A stretch of 64,000 bases of DNA from Pyropia haitanensis (GCA_008729055.1 SDUX01000005.1:1930875-1994874), one strand, 5' to 3'; shown: positions 1 to 11,826, counted from the stretch's first letter. Notes: a model not told the origin generated them from the letters alone. Translations and numbers: made by a program.

Positions 1-676
1 CTCTTGAGAAGCACCCTTCTGTTGCGCCACGGGCGCCTGTTGATTCGTGTGCCTTTCAAGCCCACATTCTTTGAGGGTCCATATCTCAGTTTGACATTGC
101 TGCCTACTAAAGAGACTTCTATCGCTACCCGCTACTTAGCTTGCTGATCAAGCTTTCCTATGCGGGGAGCATACGTGGCACGCGTGCAAGAAATTTTAAC
201 GGGTTCTTGCCAGGATCTGACGTTCTGAAGCTCCCGATCTATCTACTGCGGTGAAACCGGAGATCACTGGGTTGAAGCAGTGCATTACAAAGGCAAGCAA
301 AGTTCAGCATCTTCTCAAGTCCTGATCGTGACAACCTTCCGGAACGGTGTGGGACGTGGCTTGATCCTCGTCACCGCTCTCGTGCCGCCGCCGCCAGCTG
401 TCAATCCGTTTGGTATGCACGATTCGCCACGGTGCGGTGTGCCGTGGGCGTCGTCGCCGGCCACGGCGGTAGGTAGTGGTGGCGGCGGATTGGTGGGTGG
501 TGAGGCTAATCCAGCGCGCGCTACGGGCTCGCTCATGCGACAACAGCCTTCTGCATGTAACCTCGCTCGAGTCGTCTCGGTGTTGTTGCAGCGGGTACCA
601 TGCGTTCACGTGCGTTCATTTGCTCCAATAATCTATGCGCCGGGCCCCCCTCGCTTTTAGCACAATTTAAATTCAC

Positions 677-736
677 GCGGTGACTCGCGCAGCGGTGTCT
701 CGCGCAGCGGTGACTCACGCAGCGGTGTCTCGCACG
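677..736. repeat. Four-copy 15-bp tandem repeat
   Basis: Four consecutive 15-bp units follow GCGGTGACTCGCGCA, with alternating A/T at the seventh base and a few other changes. It is a small minisatellite with no visible coding role. Confidence 0.75.
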
Positions 737-981
737 TCCCCCCGCCGTCACACGCCCTCCCTGCGGGCCTTGATCCCCTACACAGACACAGCCGGTCAGA
801 GCCAGAACCACGACCAAATCACGATCGGTGGCAGTTTGATTGGCTCACCATGGCCCTCAGAGGTGAGCTGCGCGACTCAGCACACAGCTTACACCACCCG
901 TGGAGGGCTGCGCTGTTTGCAATCGCAGTAATATTTTGGTGCTGTGCCTCTTTGTTCTCTTTTACCGTGGCTCTTTATTTT

Positions 982-1806
982 CTACTTATTTAGCTGGCTA
1001 AAAAAGGCCAGCTGCTGCCCTCGCGCACTCGTAGCATCGTTGCCGTCACCACCCCCCGTCGTCTCAGCTGCACAACCACCCGTCCCGGCCGCAGCGGCGG
1101 CTGCACTGGGGGCAGCGGCGGTGGTGGCGGCCACCACCGCTCCACTGCCCGCCGTCTTGCGCCGTGTTTGTATCCGCCGGTGACGCAAGCCGCGAGACAA
1201 AACTGCACATGCCCCCCATGCCGACTCACACAGAGCCAACCGGGGTACGCGGTCTTCCAGGTAGAGCACCGCCGCGCGTTGTCGGTCCTCCGGGTGGGTA
1301 CAGAAAGACGCCGTGGACCGCAAAATCTGGTTGATAGCAAACGCCACCCCCGTGCGCAGGCGCCGACGGTCGCTGACGGTCAGCTTCAGATCCTTGTCCT
1401 TGGAGACGTTGACCTTCTGGATCGGAACCGCAGGGGGGGGGAGCGGGCGGACGCCGGAGAAAAACAGCCCCCCCCGGCCGCTGGTGCGGCGGAAAGCGCT
1501 CGGCCCAGCCCCCCCTCCACTGGCGAGCGGTTCACCACTGGCGGCGGCAGCAGCTGAGAACCTGCCGCGGGGTTGAGCAGGAGCGGGGGCGTGAGTCACG
1601 GGTGGGAGGGGGGCGGGGGCGGGGGGGGGGGGGGGGGGGGGGCAGGTGCAAGCCGGGCTGGCGGGGACGGGGAAGACCCGGAGGGCGGGTGCTGACTGCC
1701 CCCGCCCTGTACGGAGAGCGCTGCCGCGATCTGCGAGGCTGCCAACAAGCCGTCCACATCTGAGAAGTGAAAACAAACGCGAAAGCAAGCACAACAGGGC
1801 AGTCAC
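982..1806 (-). CDS. Possible hypothetical protein in the CACTA flank
   Basis: An open frame of about 274 codons lies on the same strand as the CACTA transposase and downstream of it. Its ends are Pro/Ala/Gly-rich and look like low-complexity GC-rich translation. The middle (about residues 125-210) has a more balanced composition with clustered charged and hydrophobic residues, for example around VSDRRRLRTGVAFAINQIL. CACTA elements often carry a second ORF, so this may be an element-encoded accessory protein. No family is recognised, there is no supported start codon, and it may be chance. Confidence 0.25.
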   Translation of the reverse strand: MTALLCLLSRLFSLLRCGRLVGSLADRGSALRTGRGQSAPALRVFPVPASPACTCPPPPPPPAPAPLPPVTHAPAPAQPRGRFSAAAAASGEPLASGGGAGPSAFRRTSGRGGLFFSGVRPLPPPAVPIQKVNVSKDKDLKLTVSDRRRLRTGVAFAINQILRSTASFCTHPEDRQRAAVLYLEDRVPRLALCESAWGACAVLSRGLRHRRIQTRRKTAGSGAVVAATTAAAPSAAAAAAGTGGCAAETTGGGDGNDATSARGQQLAFFSQLNK

Positions 1807-2461
1807 GATGAAGTGTGAGATACAAACTCAGAAGCGATTGAGAGCCCCAGCGGGAAAACAGACATGAACAGACGTCCCACCTCGCTCACGGCAAAGATGG
1901 GCGTGGTACTTACTCGTACGAGCCCGGGGAGATCGGACAGAGCCCGACCACGTGCGTCGACGGGGCGGCATGGATGAAAGCAGCAAGGGGAAAAGGAGAG
2001 CAGGTTGCAGATCGAGTACCACCAACGTGCACGAAAGGGAGTGGGGATCGGCTGCGTGCAGCAGACGTGTACCAAGTGGAGGAGGGATCACAGGCGCACA
2101 GGAGGAGAAGAGGGGCGCCCGCACCAGCAGCGGGGAGTGACTCGACGGGGACGAAGCTGTTTGCGGGGGAAGGCACACCGACAGCGCCGTGTGCGACACG
2201 CGCCGAGTGGTGCACCCTGGAACGTGGTAAGAGGGTGAAAGACAGAATCCATTTATCGAGCAAATAACTTGCAGTGAAGTCCAATCCAGTGACAGAGCCT
2301 TTCATTGGCAATCAAATACTGAGTAGCTGCACGTCCCCCGCGTCCACAACCACATCTGGACCTACTGCGCCCTCCTCGTCGGCCGCGTGATGCGTTCCTC
2401 TGCCTCAAAACGAGGCGGCCCAGCGGAGCAGGCAGCTGGCTTGCAGGCAGAAAGGATCCGT

Positions 2462-4874
2462 TTATTCCGTGCTAAACACCTCCCGTGTATACAAAACAAC
2501 GTGCCTCCCCCGCACGAAAAGCGTCCCCACAACAGCGTCAATAGACATAACGTCGACGTACCGGGAGGCCCCTCCCAGGCTCGAAAAGCACTCCGTCTCT
2601 CGCCGCTTCTCAGGCAAGCCAAACGTGCCGCTTCGGTCCACCGCTGACTTCACACACTGCAGAAACGCATACGCCGTGGGCTTCCCATCGATGAGGACGA
2701 CAGCGTAGTGGTGCACGGCTCCATAAACGTTGACGGGAACACGGACTGCACCTCGCCCCCGCCCTGCAGCGCGCCTGACGTAAGAGCTTACCCGGACAAG
2801 ATAGTCTCGCCGACTGTCGCCACCTTCAACAGCGGCCGGCACAGTGCCAGCAATTTGACCATTTGCCAATCGCAGGCGAAAGTACTTCTTGGCAACTATT
2901 TCGTCGGGAATTGATGCCGCCCCTTCCATCGCGAGAACCGCCTTCATCCTCGACAGCTCTGCGCCAACCAAATCAGCTGACTTGCGCTGGGGCGGGAGAA
3001 GATCCACTCTCGGAATATTCGAAAGTGAGAACGTGCCGACCGGGTCCCTGTCTTCTCGTGAAACAGGTTTTCCAGTCGCCTCGGCCCACTTGTCCGTCGC
3101 GTGGGTTTCCCCAAAATTCGTCACCAGCTCAGCATAGTACTTGGCCGATACCGCATTGGTAAGAGCTGCGTACGGGAATCGGCGAGAGCGGATGAGCCGC
3201 GTGAGGGTGCCTATGAGACGCTCGGCAGGAAACTGCCAGTAGGACCATGCGGGGCCGCAGGAACGCAGATTGGCGGTCACGTCCAACAGGGCGACGATGG
3301 TGGGCCGACACAGCCGCAGCCGCTCCACTTTCCCAGCAAACACATGCGTGTAGTAGCCGTGGCAAAACTTCTTGAGGTGCTTGTCGACCTTCTTGAGCTC
3401 GTCCTCTGTCAGGGATCCCGGCTTGAAAAGTAGTCGGCCGGCGTGGCAAAGTTCCATAAACATTTTGAAAACATTTTCAGGAATTCTGTCGGCCAAAACA
3501 ACTTCACCTGTGCAAAGCAGGAAGTACATCCAATCGACGGCCTTGTACGAGCCCGAATGCTTGGCGATATCGCGCAGGGCCCGTGCTTGACTCAGAGGAA
3601 CGGTTTGTCGACCCGCCCGAAGTTCTCTGCCAATGGCTTCGCAGCTGGCCTTCGGAATGAGGCAGGGTTGGTCGTCACCCAGCTTCTCGTTCTCGCCAGA
3701 GAACAGTTCTCATAGCCGACGCACAACGTTGCACAGAAACAGGTGCATGGGGTCGTAAGGGAGCAGATCTGGGCCAATTTTCCACAAGTACTTCAGCGCA
3801 GGGTAGCGTGCCTTGTCTGCTGGACTCGGGGCGAAGAACAGGGAGTATCCCTTGAACCCTTCTCTCTGCGCAAGAGCACGTACAGCCGACTGGCTCTGTC
3901 CCGCTCGGCGGGCATTCTCCACCCTCAAAACACTGCCGGCCACGCTAGCTGCGGTGCGCCTGGGCGTAGCGTCGCCTTGAACGTCAAATCGTCGGCGCTT
4001 AGAAGGAGGGGGGTTGCTGGGGTCGTACGGTGGCTGGTAGGGTGGGTACCAGAAGCGGTTATGCGCGCGGACCCCGGCAAAGTCCCTGAACCTGCCGGGA
4101 CGCTCGCCATTAGTTCCGATAGCGTTGAGCAGCTTATCGCCAGCGGGCATGTCCGTCGTAAATTGGACGACGAACGCAAACATAACCTGCGGATCCGGGT
4201 AGCCGGCGACCTCCACACCACTCACGCCTACGGCGAGGGCGTTCAGCTCGTTGGCGATCGGATGAAGAAAGGACTCCATGTCCGCAGGTTGTGCCGGGCC
4301 AGGCGTAATTCCAAGGATTACTTGCGAAACGATTCGAACTCTGGAGCTAGGATCAATATTCAAAATCGTCGCGATAATTGGCCATCCTTCGAATCCGCGC
4401 TGTTTCCACGCTTGAAAACCGTCCGTTGAAATGCTCAGAGCGACGGAAGTGTTGGAGGAGAAATAGCCCTGTGCAACGAGCTTTCGAAACACTGCCCCGT
4501 CAAACCAGTCCCGTAGATCCGTGGGTGGGCCTGCTGCAGCGGCCTCGCGCGCCTCTTTCATGGCGTTGACCATGCTCGGCCCAATGTGCGCATCAGCCAA
4601 CATCATTTTCAGCCATGGTAGAAGCGGCCAATAGGTAGCTTGCTTGGCTGGCTGCCCGCTTGCGCGGTACCGTGCAGTCTTGCACACGTCGCACGCAGTG
4701 AAGGCATCACGGTCGGCGGTGAACGCAACAGAACGGTTCCTGCAACAGTCGACCATCCTGGTGCGCAGGTCGACACTGGACTTCACCATAGAGTTGAGGG
4801 CGTGTGGCGTGCGACACGTCCCAGCGAAGCGACGCTGTAGTAGGTAGTCCTCAGTACCCTCACGGGACCGGCAG
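2462..4874 (-). pseudogene. CACTA (En/Spm) tnp2-type transposase, main part, split by a retrotransposon and by an in-frame TGA
   Basis: This is the catalytic and C-terminal part of a Transposase_21/tnp2 family protein. The first half carries the characteristic block around LSISTDGFQAW, followed by WPIIATILNIDPSSR and ILGITPGP, and then DPMHLFLCNVVRRL. The second half resembles DUF4218 (WQFPAERLIGTLTRLIR). A TGA at 3712-3710 falls directly after VVRRL, where the family normally has Trp (TGG). The same frame then continues with ELFSGE into the C-terminal half without a shift and ends at TAA 2464-2462. The 5' end at 4874 is cut by an LTR. The frame stays open to that edge and joins exactly to the segment at 36404-36827 once the insertion and one GGCAG copy are removed. 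The product would normally excise the CACTA element; here it is split and probably inactive. Confidence 0.85.
4870..4874. repeat. Target-site duplication GGCAG, left copy
   Basis: GGCAG immediately precedes the TGTAACG start of the LTR at 4875. The same five bases follow the LTR that ends at 36403. They do not match the bases after the nearer LTR at 13505 (GTGGT). Confidence 0.85.
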
Positions 4875-5495
4875 TGTAACGTTTGGGGCCTCTGGTGGCG
4901 GCCTGACGAGGCCTACGTTGCGGCGGTCCCGCGTTACCTGGCGGCCCGCGGTGGCATGGTGGCGGACTCGATCCGGGTGGCGGTTGTGGCGGCCCTTCCC
5001 CTGGTTGGACTTGGTGGCCTGCTACTTACGGTTTCTCTTGCATTTGTTCTGATCGATTTTCACTGCGTGATTTCGTGCTTTTCGCCCTTTTTTCCCATTG
5101 GGTTTTTGGGCGGATTGCATCTGTGTGAGGGTTTTTCGCTTGCATCTGAGTGGAGGGATTTTAGCGTGGAGCGGGGTGCCCCGGCGGGGCAGGTGCACGC
5201 TGGCACTTGGCCCGCTGGAGGCGCCCCTGAGAGGGGGCGCCCTGGTGGCCCCTCGGGGGGTGGTGTGGAGAGCTCTTAGGGGCTTGGCCCGCGGGCCACG
5301 CGAGATCCTTCTTGTAAAACAACGTTGCTTTGGGTTCTCCTTCCCCTTGGGCTTTAGCCTTTTCCCTTACCTCTGGCTGTTGAGGTGGGCAAGTGTGTGT
5401 GGGACTCCCTGGCCCGTTCCTTCTGGTAGCCCTCTGTTCTCTGGCGGTGGCGACGCGGGGCGGACAAGGGCCGCAGAACGGCCAATAACGCTACA
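4875..5495 (+). repeat. LTR of G1 copy A (left), TGTAACG...GCTACA
   Basis: This is a 621-bp LTR with TG...CA ends. It has the same length and the same start variant (TGTAACG) as the LTR at 35783-36403, and shares its GGCAG flank. The sequence begins with a GC-rich half and has a CCAAT motif in the last 15 bases. Confidence 0.92.
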
Positions 5496-5646
5496 TAAAT
5501 GGTGGAGCAGCAGGGGAGGGGCAACATCATCTCCTGAACCAGGACGCCCTTCTCCTTTTTCTTTTGTAGCGGGCCATCTTTGTTCTTCGGTTCCTGTTCT
5601 TCTCTTGAGCTACAAGTGGCCTACCAGTCGAGTGTCGACGGCCAAC
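5496..5646 (+). other. G1 leader with candidate primer binding site
   Basis: This is the untranslated leader between the 5' LTR and the gag ATG. Four bases after the LTR comes TGGTGGAGCAGCAGGGG (from 5500). It starts with TGG as expected for pairing to a tRNA CCA end, but I could not assign the tRNA. The same leader is found in copies B and C. Confidence 0.4.
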
Positions 5647-7338
5647 ATGGCGGATCTCCCTCCCGGTGGTAGGGGCCGCGGTGCGCCGTCGGACGTGTCC
5701 CGAGTTCCTCCTGCGGGTGGCGGAGGCCCCACGGCCGGTCGTGGTCGTGGTGTGCCAACGGGGATTCCCCTCCGCCGCTCTCTTACTCCGCCCTACGGGG
5801 GGCCTCGCCGTGGCTCTCCATCTTTGGGGCCAATTGAACTACGGTCGGTCCTCGATGACTTTCGGACGGACATCTTGGCCGAGGTGTCCCGCGCGGTGAC
5901 GGCCAGCCAAGCCGCCATCACGCCGTCGGTTGCTGAGGATCAAGTGGGCCAACCGGCGGAAGCCGGTGGGTCCCGCACAAGCAAGAAGAAGGGTGGCCCC
6001 AAGGCCCGACGCCGCTCGCGGCGTCGCCGACACTCCTCGTCGGGCTCTTCTGGGGAGTCGTCGTCCTCGTCGGCCAACGAGGATGACGTGGGCCGTCATG
6101 ATCAAGGTGAATCGCCGTCCTCCGCAGGCCCTCAAGTTATCGCGGCGGCCGACGATCGCTTTTCGCGTGTGCTGGACTACAACACCTACCGCCTCCGGAA
6201 CCGGATCGAGGCCTATGGGGCCAAGGAAGCCGGCAAGGTGGGGCGGATGGCCAAGAACATGAAACACTCTTTTGGGGGCTTTCCTCCCTTTTCGGGTAAG
6301 GAGCCTTTGAAGGTCTTCTCATGGCTTCGCAAGTTTACCAAGGCCTGCGACGACAACGGTGTTTCGGAGGGGATGGCCCTCTACGTGGTTCCCCACTTCC
6401 TTTCCGGGGACGCGGAGGCCCGATACACGCGGGCACTCCCGGACTCTACGGGTGCCACAAGCGGGGCGGCCATCACTTCCTACCCCGAGGCCATCAACTG
6501 GTTCTTGGAGACCTACGCGGAGCCCCACACGTTGGCCCTGGCGCAGGACAAGTTTAGTCGGGCGACCAAGGAGGCCGACGAGTCCGTCGAGGCCTTTTCC
6601 CTTCGGCTGCGTGGCCTCTCGGAGTCCTGCGGGAATATTCACTCGGAGGGCACCATGAAGCAGCAGCTTATTCAAGGCCTACCGGAGTTCCTTCGAACGG
6701 ACGCGTTTGTCTACAACGAGCCCTCGTGCACCTACCAGAGGCTTGTCACCTATACGGCCGGCAAGTTCAAGGCGGCCAAGGATGTGATCGAGTTGGCCAA
6801 GGGGGGATCCAAGGAGTCGGATGGAGGCCGACGGTCTTCGTTTGGCCCCCGCCCGGCGACCCCCCGGCCACGACTTCCAATGATGGCCATGGATGCGATG
6901 GAAGGCCGTCAAGAGATTGATCAAGGCACGTCGGGCCGACGGGATGGACGGGCGACTTCGTCCGAGTGGGCGTATGAGCCCGCCACTCGTCGTCACCTGG
7001 CGGCTCGGACGCCGGAGGCCCGTGGGCCTCTACGTTGCTACGTGTGCTGGGAGGCCGGTCACATGGCCCACCAGTGCCCCAAGTTGTCGGCCGTCCAGCG
7101 CGACCAAGTGGTGAAGGCCCGCGATGCCTTCCTCAACTCTACGCGGGGCCACAAGAAGGTGGCCGACGAGGCCAGCTACCGCGCGCAGCGGAACGTCAAT
7201 CGACGGACCCGCATCGCCGTGGTGCAGGCCCTAGTGGACGGGATTGATCAGTCCGACGAGGAGGAGAACGCCCGTCGGGAGGCCCACGTGACGCGGGCCA
7301 AGCCGGCCGGCCCTCCCCCGTCGTCGGGGGAAGCCTAG
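5647..7338 (+). CDS. gag: G1 copy A Gag polyprotein
   Basis: This capsid/nucleocapsid protein of 563 residues is read from the ATG at 5647. The open frame extends upstream into the LTR, but this ATG is the first after the LTR and begins MADLPPGG. The N-terminus is rich in RG/GRG (residues about 5-40), followed by basic and Ser-rich low complexity. A retrotransposon gag core (about 200-430) includes NWFLETYAEP and LIQGLPEFLRTDAF. There is one CCHC zinc knuckle (C464, C467, H472, C477). The frame ends at TAG 7336-7338. The pol frame is already open from 7248 in the -1 frame, giving a 91-nt overlap. The same protein is broken in copies B and C by homopolymer indels. Confidence 0.88.
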   Translation: MADLPPGGRGRGAPSDVSRVPPAGGGGPTAGRGRGVPTGIPLRRSLTPPYGGPRRGSPSLGPIELRSVLDDFRTDILAEVSRAVTASQAAITPSVAEDQVGQPAEAGGSRTSKKKGGPKARRRSRRRRHSSSGSSGESSSSSANEDDVGRHDQGESPSSAGPQVIAAADDRFSRVLDYNTYRLRNRIEAYGAKEAGKVGRMAKNMKHSFGGFPPFSGKEPLKVFSWLRKFTKACDDNGVSEGMALYVVPHFLSGDAEARYTRALPDSTGATSGAAITSYPEAINWFLETYAEPHTLALAQDKFSRATKEADESVEAFSLRLRGLSESCGNIHSEGTMKQQLIQGLPEFLRTDAFVYNEPSCTYQRLVTYTAGKFKAAKDVIELAKGGSKESDGGRRSSFGPRPATPRPRLPMMAMDAMEGRQEIDQGTSGRRDGRATSSEWAYEPATRRHLAARTPEARGPLRCYVCWEAGHMAHQCPKLSAVQRDQVVKARDAFLNSTRGHKKVADEASYRAQRNVNRRTRIAVVQALVDGIDQSDEEENARREAHVTRAKPAGPPPSSGEA

Positions 7339-10300
7339 CGGGGAGTGGGTTTTCGCCTACTCCCCGCCCCTGGGATAGAACCTGCACGCCTACTACGTTT
7401 GCATCTACGACTTCCCGTTGCCCTCCTGTACTCCGCCGTCGGGCCCCTGCTTATGGGCCGGAGGAGTACCATCGTGGGGCCCCCTATGCGTTTAAGGGGA
7501 CCCTCCTTGTTCTTCGTAAGAGAAACTTTGAGATTGAGACGGCCATCCAGTTGACTCATCGGCACAAGGCCCAACCAACCCGGGCAGTCTTGGACACCGG
7601 CGCGGGCCCAAGCGTTATCCGTGAGGACTTCCTTCCTGAGGGCTGGCGGCGCTACGCTTACCGGCCCCCGAAGTCAACCCGAGTGTGCGACGCCTCGGGA
7701 CAACTACTACGGGCCTGCGCGGTGCTCGAGACGACCGTCCTCGTGGAGGGAAAGGCCATGGTGTTCTCTTTCTTGGTTGTCAAGGCCCTCTCCGTCCCTG
7801 TTATCCTCGGGATGGATTTCCAAAAGGAGTACGTGAAGGCCATTTACCCGGGGACGGATGCCGTGCTGTGGTACGACGGTTCCCTCACTTCGGCCGTCAG
7901 GGCGTGGACGGGCAAGGAACAAGCGGCCCCGCAGCAGAGGGCCCCTTCCCTACGACTTGACCCGGCCGCCCTAAGCCTTTCCCGGTCGGTCACCGTGGAG
8001 CCCTACTCTGTCCAGGCTGTCTTTGGCCATTGCGGGACGACGGGGCGGTGCCTACTACGGGAACGGCCAGCCAAGATGGCCGAGAAGGGGATTTTATTAC
8101 ACAACGCGTTGGCCGACGTCAAGGCCCGACGAGACTTCCGGTTCTACTTGACCAACATCACCGCGAGGCCTGTCAACCTCCCCAAGGGCTTTGTCGTGGG
8201 CCTTGTTGAGCCCTACCACGGGCCCGTCTACGAGGCCGACGATGGGACGTGCTCACCCCTCGGTGAAGGGGCCGACACGGTAGCACAGGTGACTCAAGGG
8301 CCGCAGGCCGACGGTGGTGGATCGCATGGGCCCATTCTTAACCCAGAACAGGCCCCCGACGCTCCTCCCCCGCCGGACGAATCCGCGGCCCAAGGTCAAG
8401 ACGGCTCCAAGTTGCCACGAGTGGCCTACGAGTTGATCCCCCCCGAGTTGCATGAGGCCGTCCGAGATTTGGTCGGCCGCTACCAAGGATTATGGGACGG
8501 GACTCTGGGCCGCATGGACATCACGCCGCACCGGATCACGTTGGCCCCGGGGTCTCGACCCGTGCGTTCACAACCTTACCGGACGGGCCTCTACCACCGA
8601 GGGCTCATCGCGGACCAAGTGGCCAAGCAACTCAAGCTGGGCGTCATCGAGCCCTCGCAGGCCGAGTGGTCCTTCCCGGTGGTCATCGTTCCCAAGCCTG
8701 ACGGGTCTCCGAGGTTCTGCGTGGACTACAGAAGGCTCAACGACATGACAGTCAAAGACACGTACCCTCTGCCCAGGATGGACGACTGTATTGACTTCTT
8801 GGGCGAGGCCACCGTGTTCTCCGTGTTGGACTGTAACATGGGCTATTGGCAGATCCCGGTGGCCGTCGAGGACCAGGACAAGACTACGTTTACGTGCCAC
8901 GAGGGGACCTACAGATACGTTCGCCTTCCCTTCGGCCTCACCAATGCACCCGCGACCTTCCAGCGGGCCATCGACATGCTCCTCGCGGGCCTCAAGTGGA
9001 AGTCCGTGCTTGTCTACCTGGACGACGTGATCGTCTTCTCAAGATCGGCCCAAGAGCACGTGGGCCACCTGGAGGAGGTCTTCTCGTTGATTGCGAAGGC
9101 CGGCATATCCCTCAAGGCCAGCAAGTGTTTCCTCTTCCAGGAGGAGGTCGAGTATCTGGGCCACATCGTCGGCAAGGGCCACGTCAGGGTGAACGAGAAG
9201 AACCTCGTGGGGCTACGGAAAGCCGAGCCCCCAACGACCAAGAAGAGCCTGCGAAGTTTCCTTGGCATGTGTAATGTCTATCGGAGGTTTGTGAAGGACT
9301 ACGCCGCCGTCGCCAGGCCGTTGACGGCCCTCACAAGTTCTAAGGTGGCCGACCCGCTGCCCAAGTTCAATGAGGAGCAGATCAAGGCCTTCGAAGATCT
9401 CAAGTGGCGGCTGACCCACACGCCCATTTTGGCCTTGCCGCGACGGACGGGCCAATACACCGTGGACACCGACGCCAGTGCGGCCCAAGTGGGCTGCGTC
9501 CTACTCCAAGAGCAGCCCGGAGGCGGCCACAAGCCCGTCGGGTACTGGAGTAGGCCCCTGTCGTCGGCCGAGAGGAACTACAGCACGACGGAGCGGGAGT
9601 GCCTCGCCGTCGTGTGGGCCCTCTTCCTTCTTCGGCCCTACCTGTTGGGAACTCGGTTTATTGTGCGGACAGACCACACGGCCCTCAAGTGGATGCTCCA
9701 CATGGACGGGGCTCACGGCCGGCTAGCCCAATGGAGGTTACGGTTGGCCGAGTTTGACTACCTGGTGGAGACCCGGAGCGGGGCGGCCCATCATGCGGCG
9801 GACACGATGTCGAGGCTGACTACCTCGGGGGCCGACTTGAGCCCCATCCCGGAGGAGATCCCGTGCCTCACACTGGCCAACTTTGCTCGCGGGTGGGTGG
9901 CCCCCGACCCCAAGACCAACAAGGGCTACCCCCCGCTGACGCTCGAGCGGCTTGTGAAGGCCCAATCGACGGATATCCGCTGCCAGTCTGTGAGGGCCGA
10001 GATGGACAAGAACACCCACTCAAGGTTCGGGGAAACCCCCGATGGCCTACTCGTCCGGCTGAGCCCTTTGGACAAGTCGGTCCAAGTTTATGTGCCGGAG
10101 GGCCTACGCCAAGAAGTTCTCACTCTGGAGCACATGCCGGCCCACGCCGGCCACCCCGGGGTCAACAAGATGTACGCCTCCATGCGGCGGACCTACTACT
10201 GGGAGGCCATGGCGGCCGACGTGTACGACTACGTGGCCAACTGCGATGTGTGCGCGAAGAGCAAGGTTAGGGGCCGTCGACGGACAGCCCCGCTACGCCT

Positions 10301-11554
10301 CTTCCCCGCGTCGGAGGCCCTTGCGGACGTGTGCCTGGATTTGTTGGGCCCACTGCCCACAACGGCCAGCGGCAACCGTTTCCTGTTGGTCATCGTGGAC
10401 CGCTTCTCCAAGCTTACGCGGGTGGCCCCCATCCCCCGGGAAAACGCGGAGACAGTGGCCTCGGCGTTTTGCGACACGTGGGTGGCCTCGTATGGGCCCC
10501 CCGACACGCTGTTGACGGATAATGGCCCCCAGTTGGCCTCCACCTTCTTCCGGGGCTTCTGCGGTATGTTGGGCATCCGTCACCTGACCTCCACGGCCTA
10601 CCATCCGCAGACGCAAGGCCAAGTGGAACGCTACAATCGGACCATCGTGGCGCAGCTGAAGGCCTACGTGTCGGAGCACCAGGAGTCGTGGGACGAGTTG
10701 GTCTCTGTTCTCTCTTTGGCCTACAACTCCCGGCCGCAGCAAAGCACCGGCGTCGCCCCCTTGGAATTCGCGGCCCCCGAGAGGGTCCGCAACCTCTCCC
10801 TCGAGCGTTTGCCGGCCAGCCCGTACCCCAAGGAGGTCCCCCAGTCACCGCGGGCCGCTCGGGAGTATTATCGGGCCCGCCTGAGGAACCTGACCCACCA
10901 GGTGCGGAAGGCCTTGGCTGCAACGCAGCGGAGGTACAAGCGGGCCTACGACAAGAGGGTGAGGCCCGTCAACAAGACCCTACGTGTGGGTGACTGGGCC
11001 TACGTCGACGCCAACATCCAACACCCCAAGAAGTTGGACGAGACTGTCTTGGGCCTTTCCAGATTGTCGGCCGAGACGCCCACACGTTTACGGTTATGAT
11101 GGGTGGCCATCCTGAGCGGGTCAGTGGGGACAACGTGGCGCGCGCCCCCACCCCGAAGGACCAAGTGGACTCCTCGACCATCCTGCGCGGACCACAAGGC
11201 CTAGCGGTGCCGTGGGACCACACCGAGACGGGCCAACAATTTGTTTGGGAGCGCTTCGTGGACTACACGCACGACGAGGAGGGCAAGCTTTGGCTACTCG
11301 TGCGCTGGTGGGGTTACGCGGCCGACGAGGATACCTGGGAGCCCCACGACAGGCTCGACGAGCGCAAGGTGGCCGAATACTGCCGGCGGATGGGCGTCGC
11401 GGTTCCCCCTACGGCCGGCGAGATAAGGGCCCTTTGGGGCCCCCTCTATGAGCTCTGCCATCCGGGCGAAGAGTTGGACGTGGCCGCAGACCCGAGCGAC
11501 CCCATGAGCTTGGTGGAGGCCCTCACGATAGACCCGGGCTTTTCGTGGGCCTGA
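7248..11554 (+). CDS. pol: G1 copy A Pol polyprotein (one frameshift near 11051)
   Basis: Domains in order are aspartic protease (DTGAGPSVI, Asp codon at 7593), reverse transcriptase (FCVDYRRLNDM, YLDD at 9015-9026), RNase H (VDTDASAAQVG, TERECLAVVWAL), integrase with HHCC zinc finger (about 10126-10260) and DDE core (DLLGPLP, LLTDNGPQLAS, QVERYNR), then a chromodomain (about 11239-11400; LLVRWWGY, DTWEPHDRL). There is no ATG near the start. The frame opens at 7248 inside gag in the -1 frame, so expression by ribosomal frameshifting is likely, though no canonical slippery heptamer is obvious. A run reading GGG at 11051 has four Gs in copy C; the lost base splits the ORF just before the chromodomain. 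Confidence 0.88.
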
Positions 11555-11820
11555 GGCGGCTGCGACGTGGCGACCTTCCTGCCGGACCGCCCGGCTGCAC
11601 CGCTGAGTCAAGGGTACTATGGGGCCACTGGTGTTATGTCGGAGAGGCGACGTGCCATGGTCGAAGCCAAGACTGTTCGAAAAAGGGGGGCTACTTTTGC
11701 CACGTGGCCGTCGTCACGCCCATCTTGCTCCCCGGCTTCCATTTCCGCCAAGTCCCGTCTTCTTCCGATGCGGTCCGACCGGATTCGGGCCGTTGCAACA
11801 CTGTCAAATCAAGGGGCAAC

Positions 11821-11826
11821 TTTATT
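11821..11826 (-). terminator. AATAAA polyadenylation-type signal for the antisense unit
   Basis: Minus-strand AATAAA lies about 125 bases after the stop codon of the 83-residue antisense ORF. It is conserved in copy C (34697-34702). Confidence 0.45.

Larger units (their letters stand above)
1..2461. other. Flank downstream of the CACTA transposase, mostly without recognised genes
   Basis: This stretch lies 3' of the transposase gene in its transcription direction. It contains a 15-bp tandem repeat (677-736), a long G run near 1620-1643 and one possible minus-strand ORF (982-1806, listed separately). I found no CACTA terminal inverted repeat, so the element's left boundary is not placed. The other open frames are short, overlap on both strands and have the composition expected of random GC-rich DNA. 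Confidence 0.5.

Noticed and set aside
5098..7338. A longer gag frame starting inside the 5' LTR
   Set aside because: The apparent start is a TTG within the LTR; the first ATG after the LTR is at 5647.
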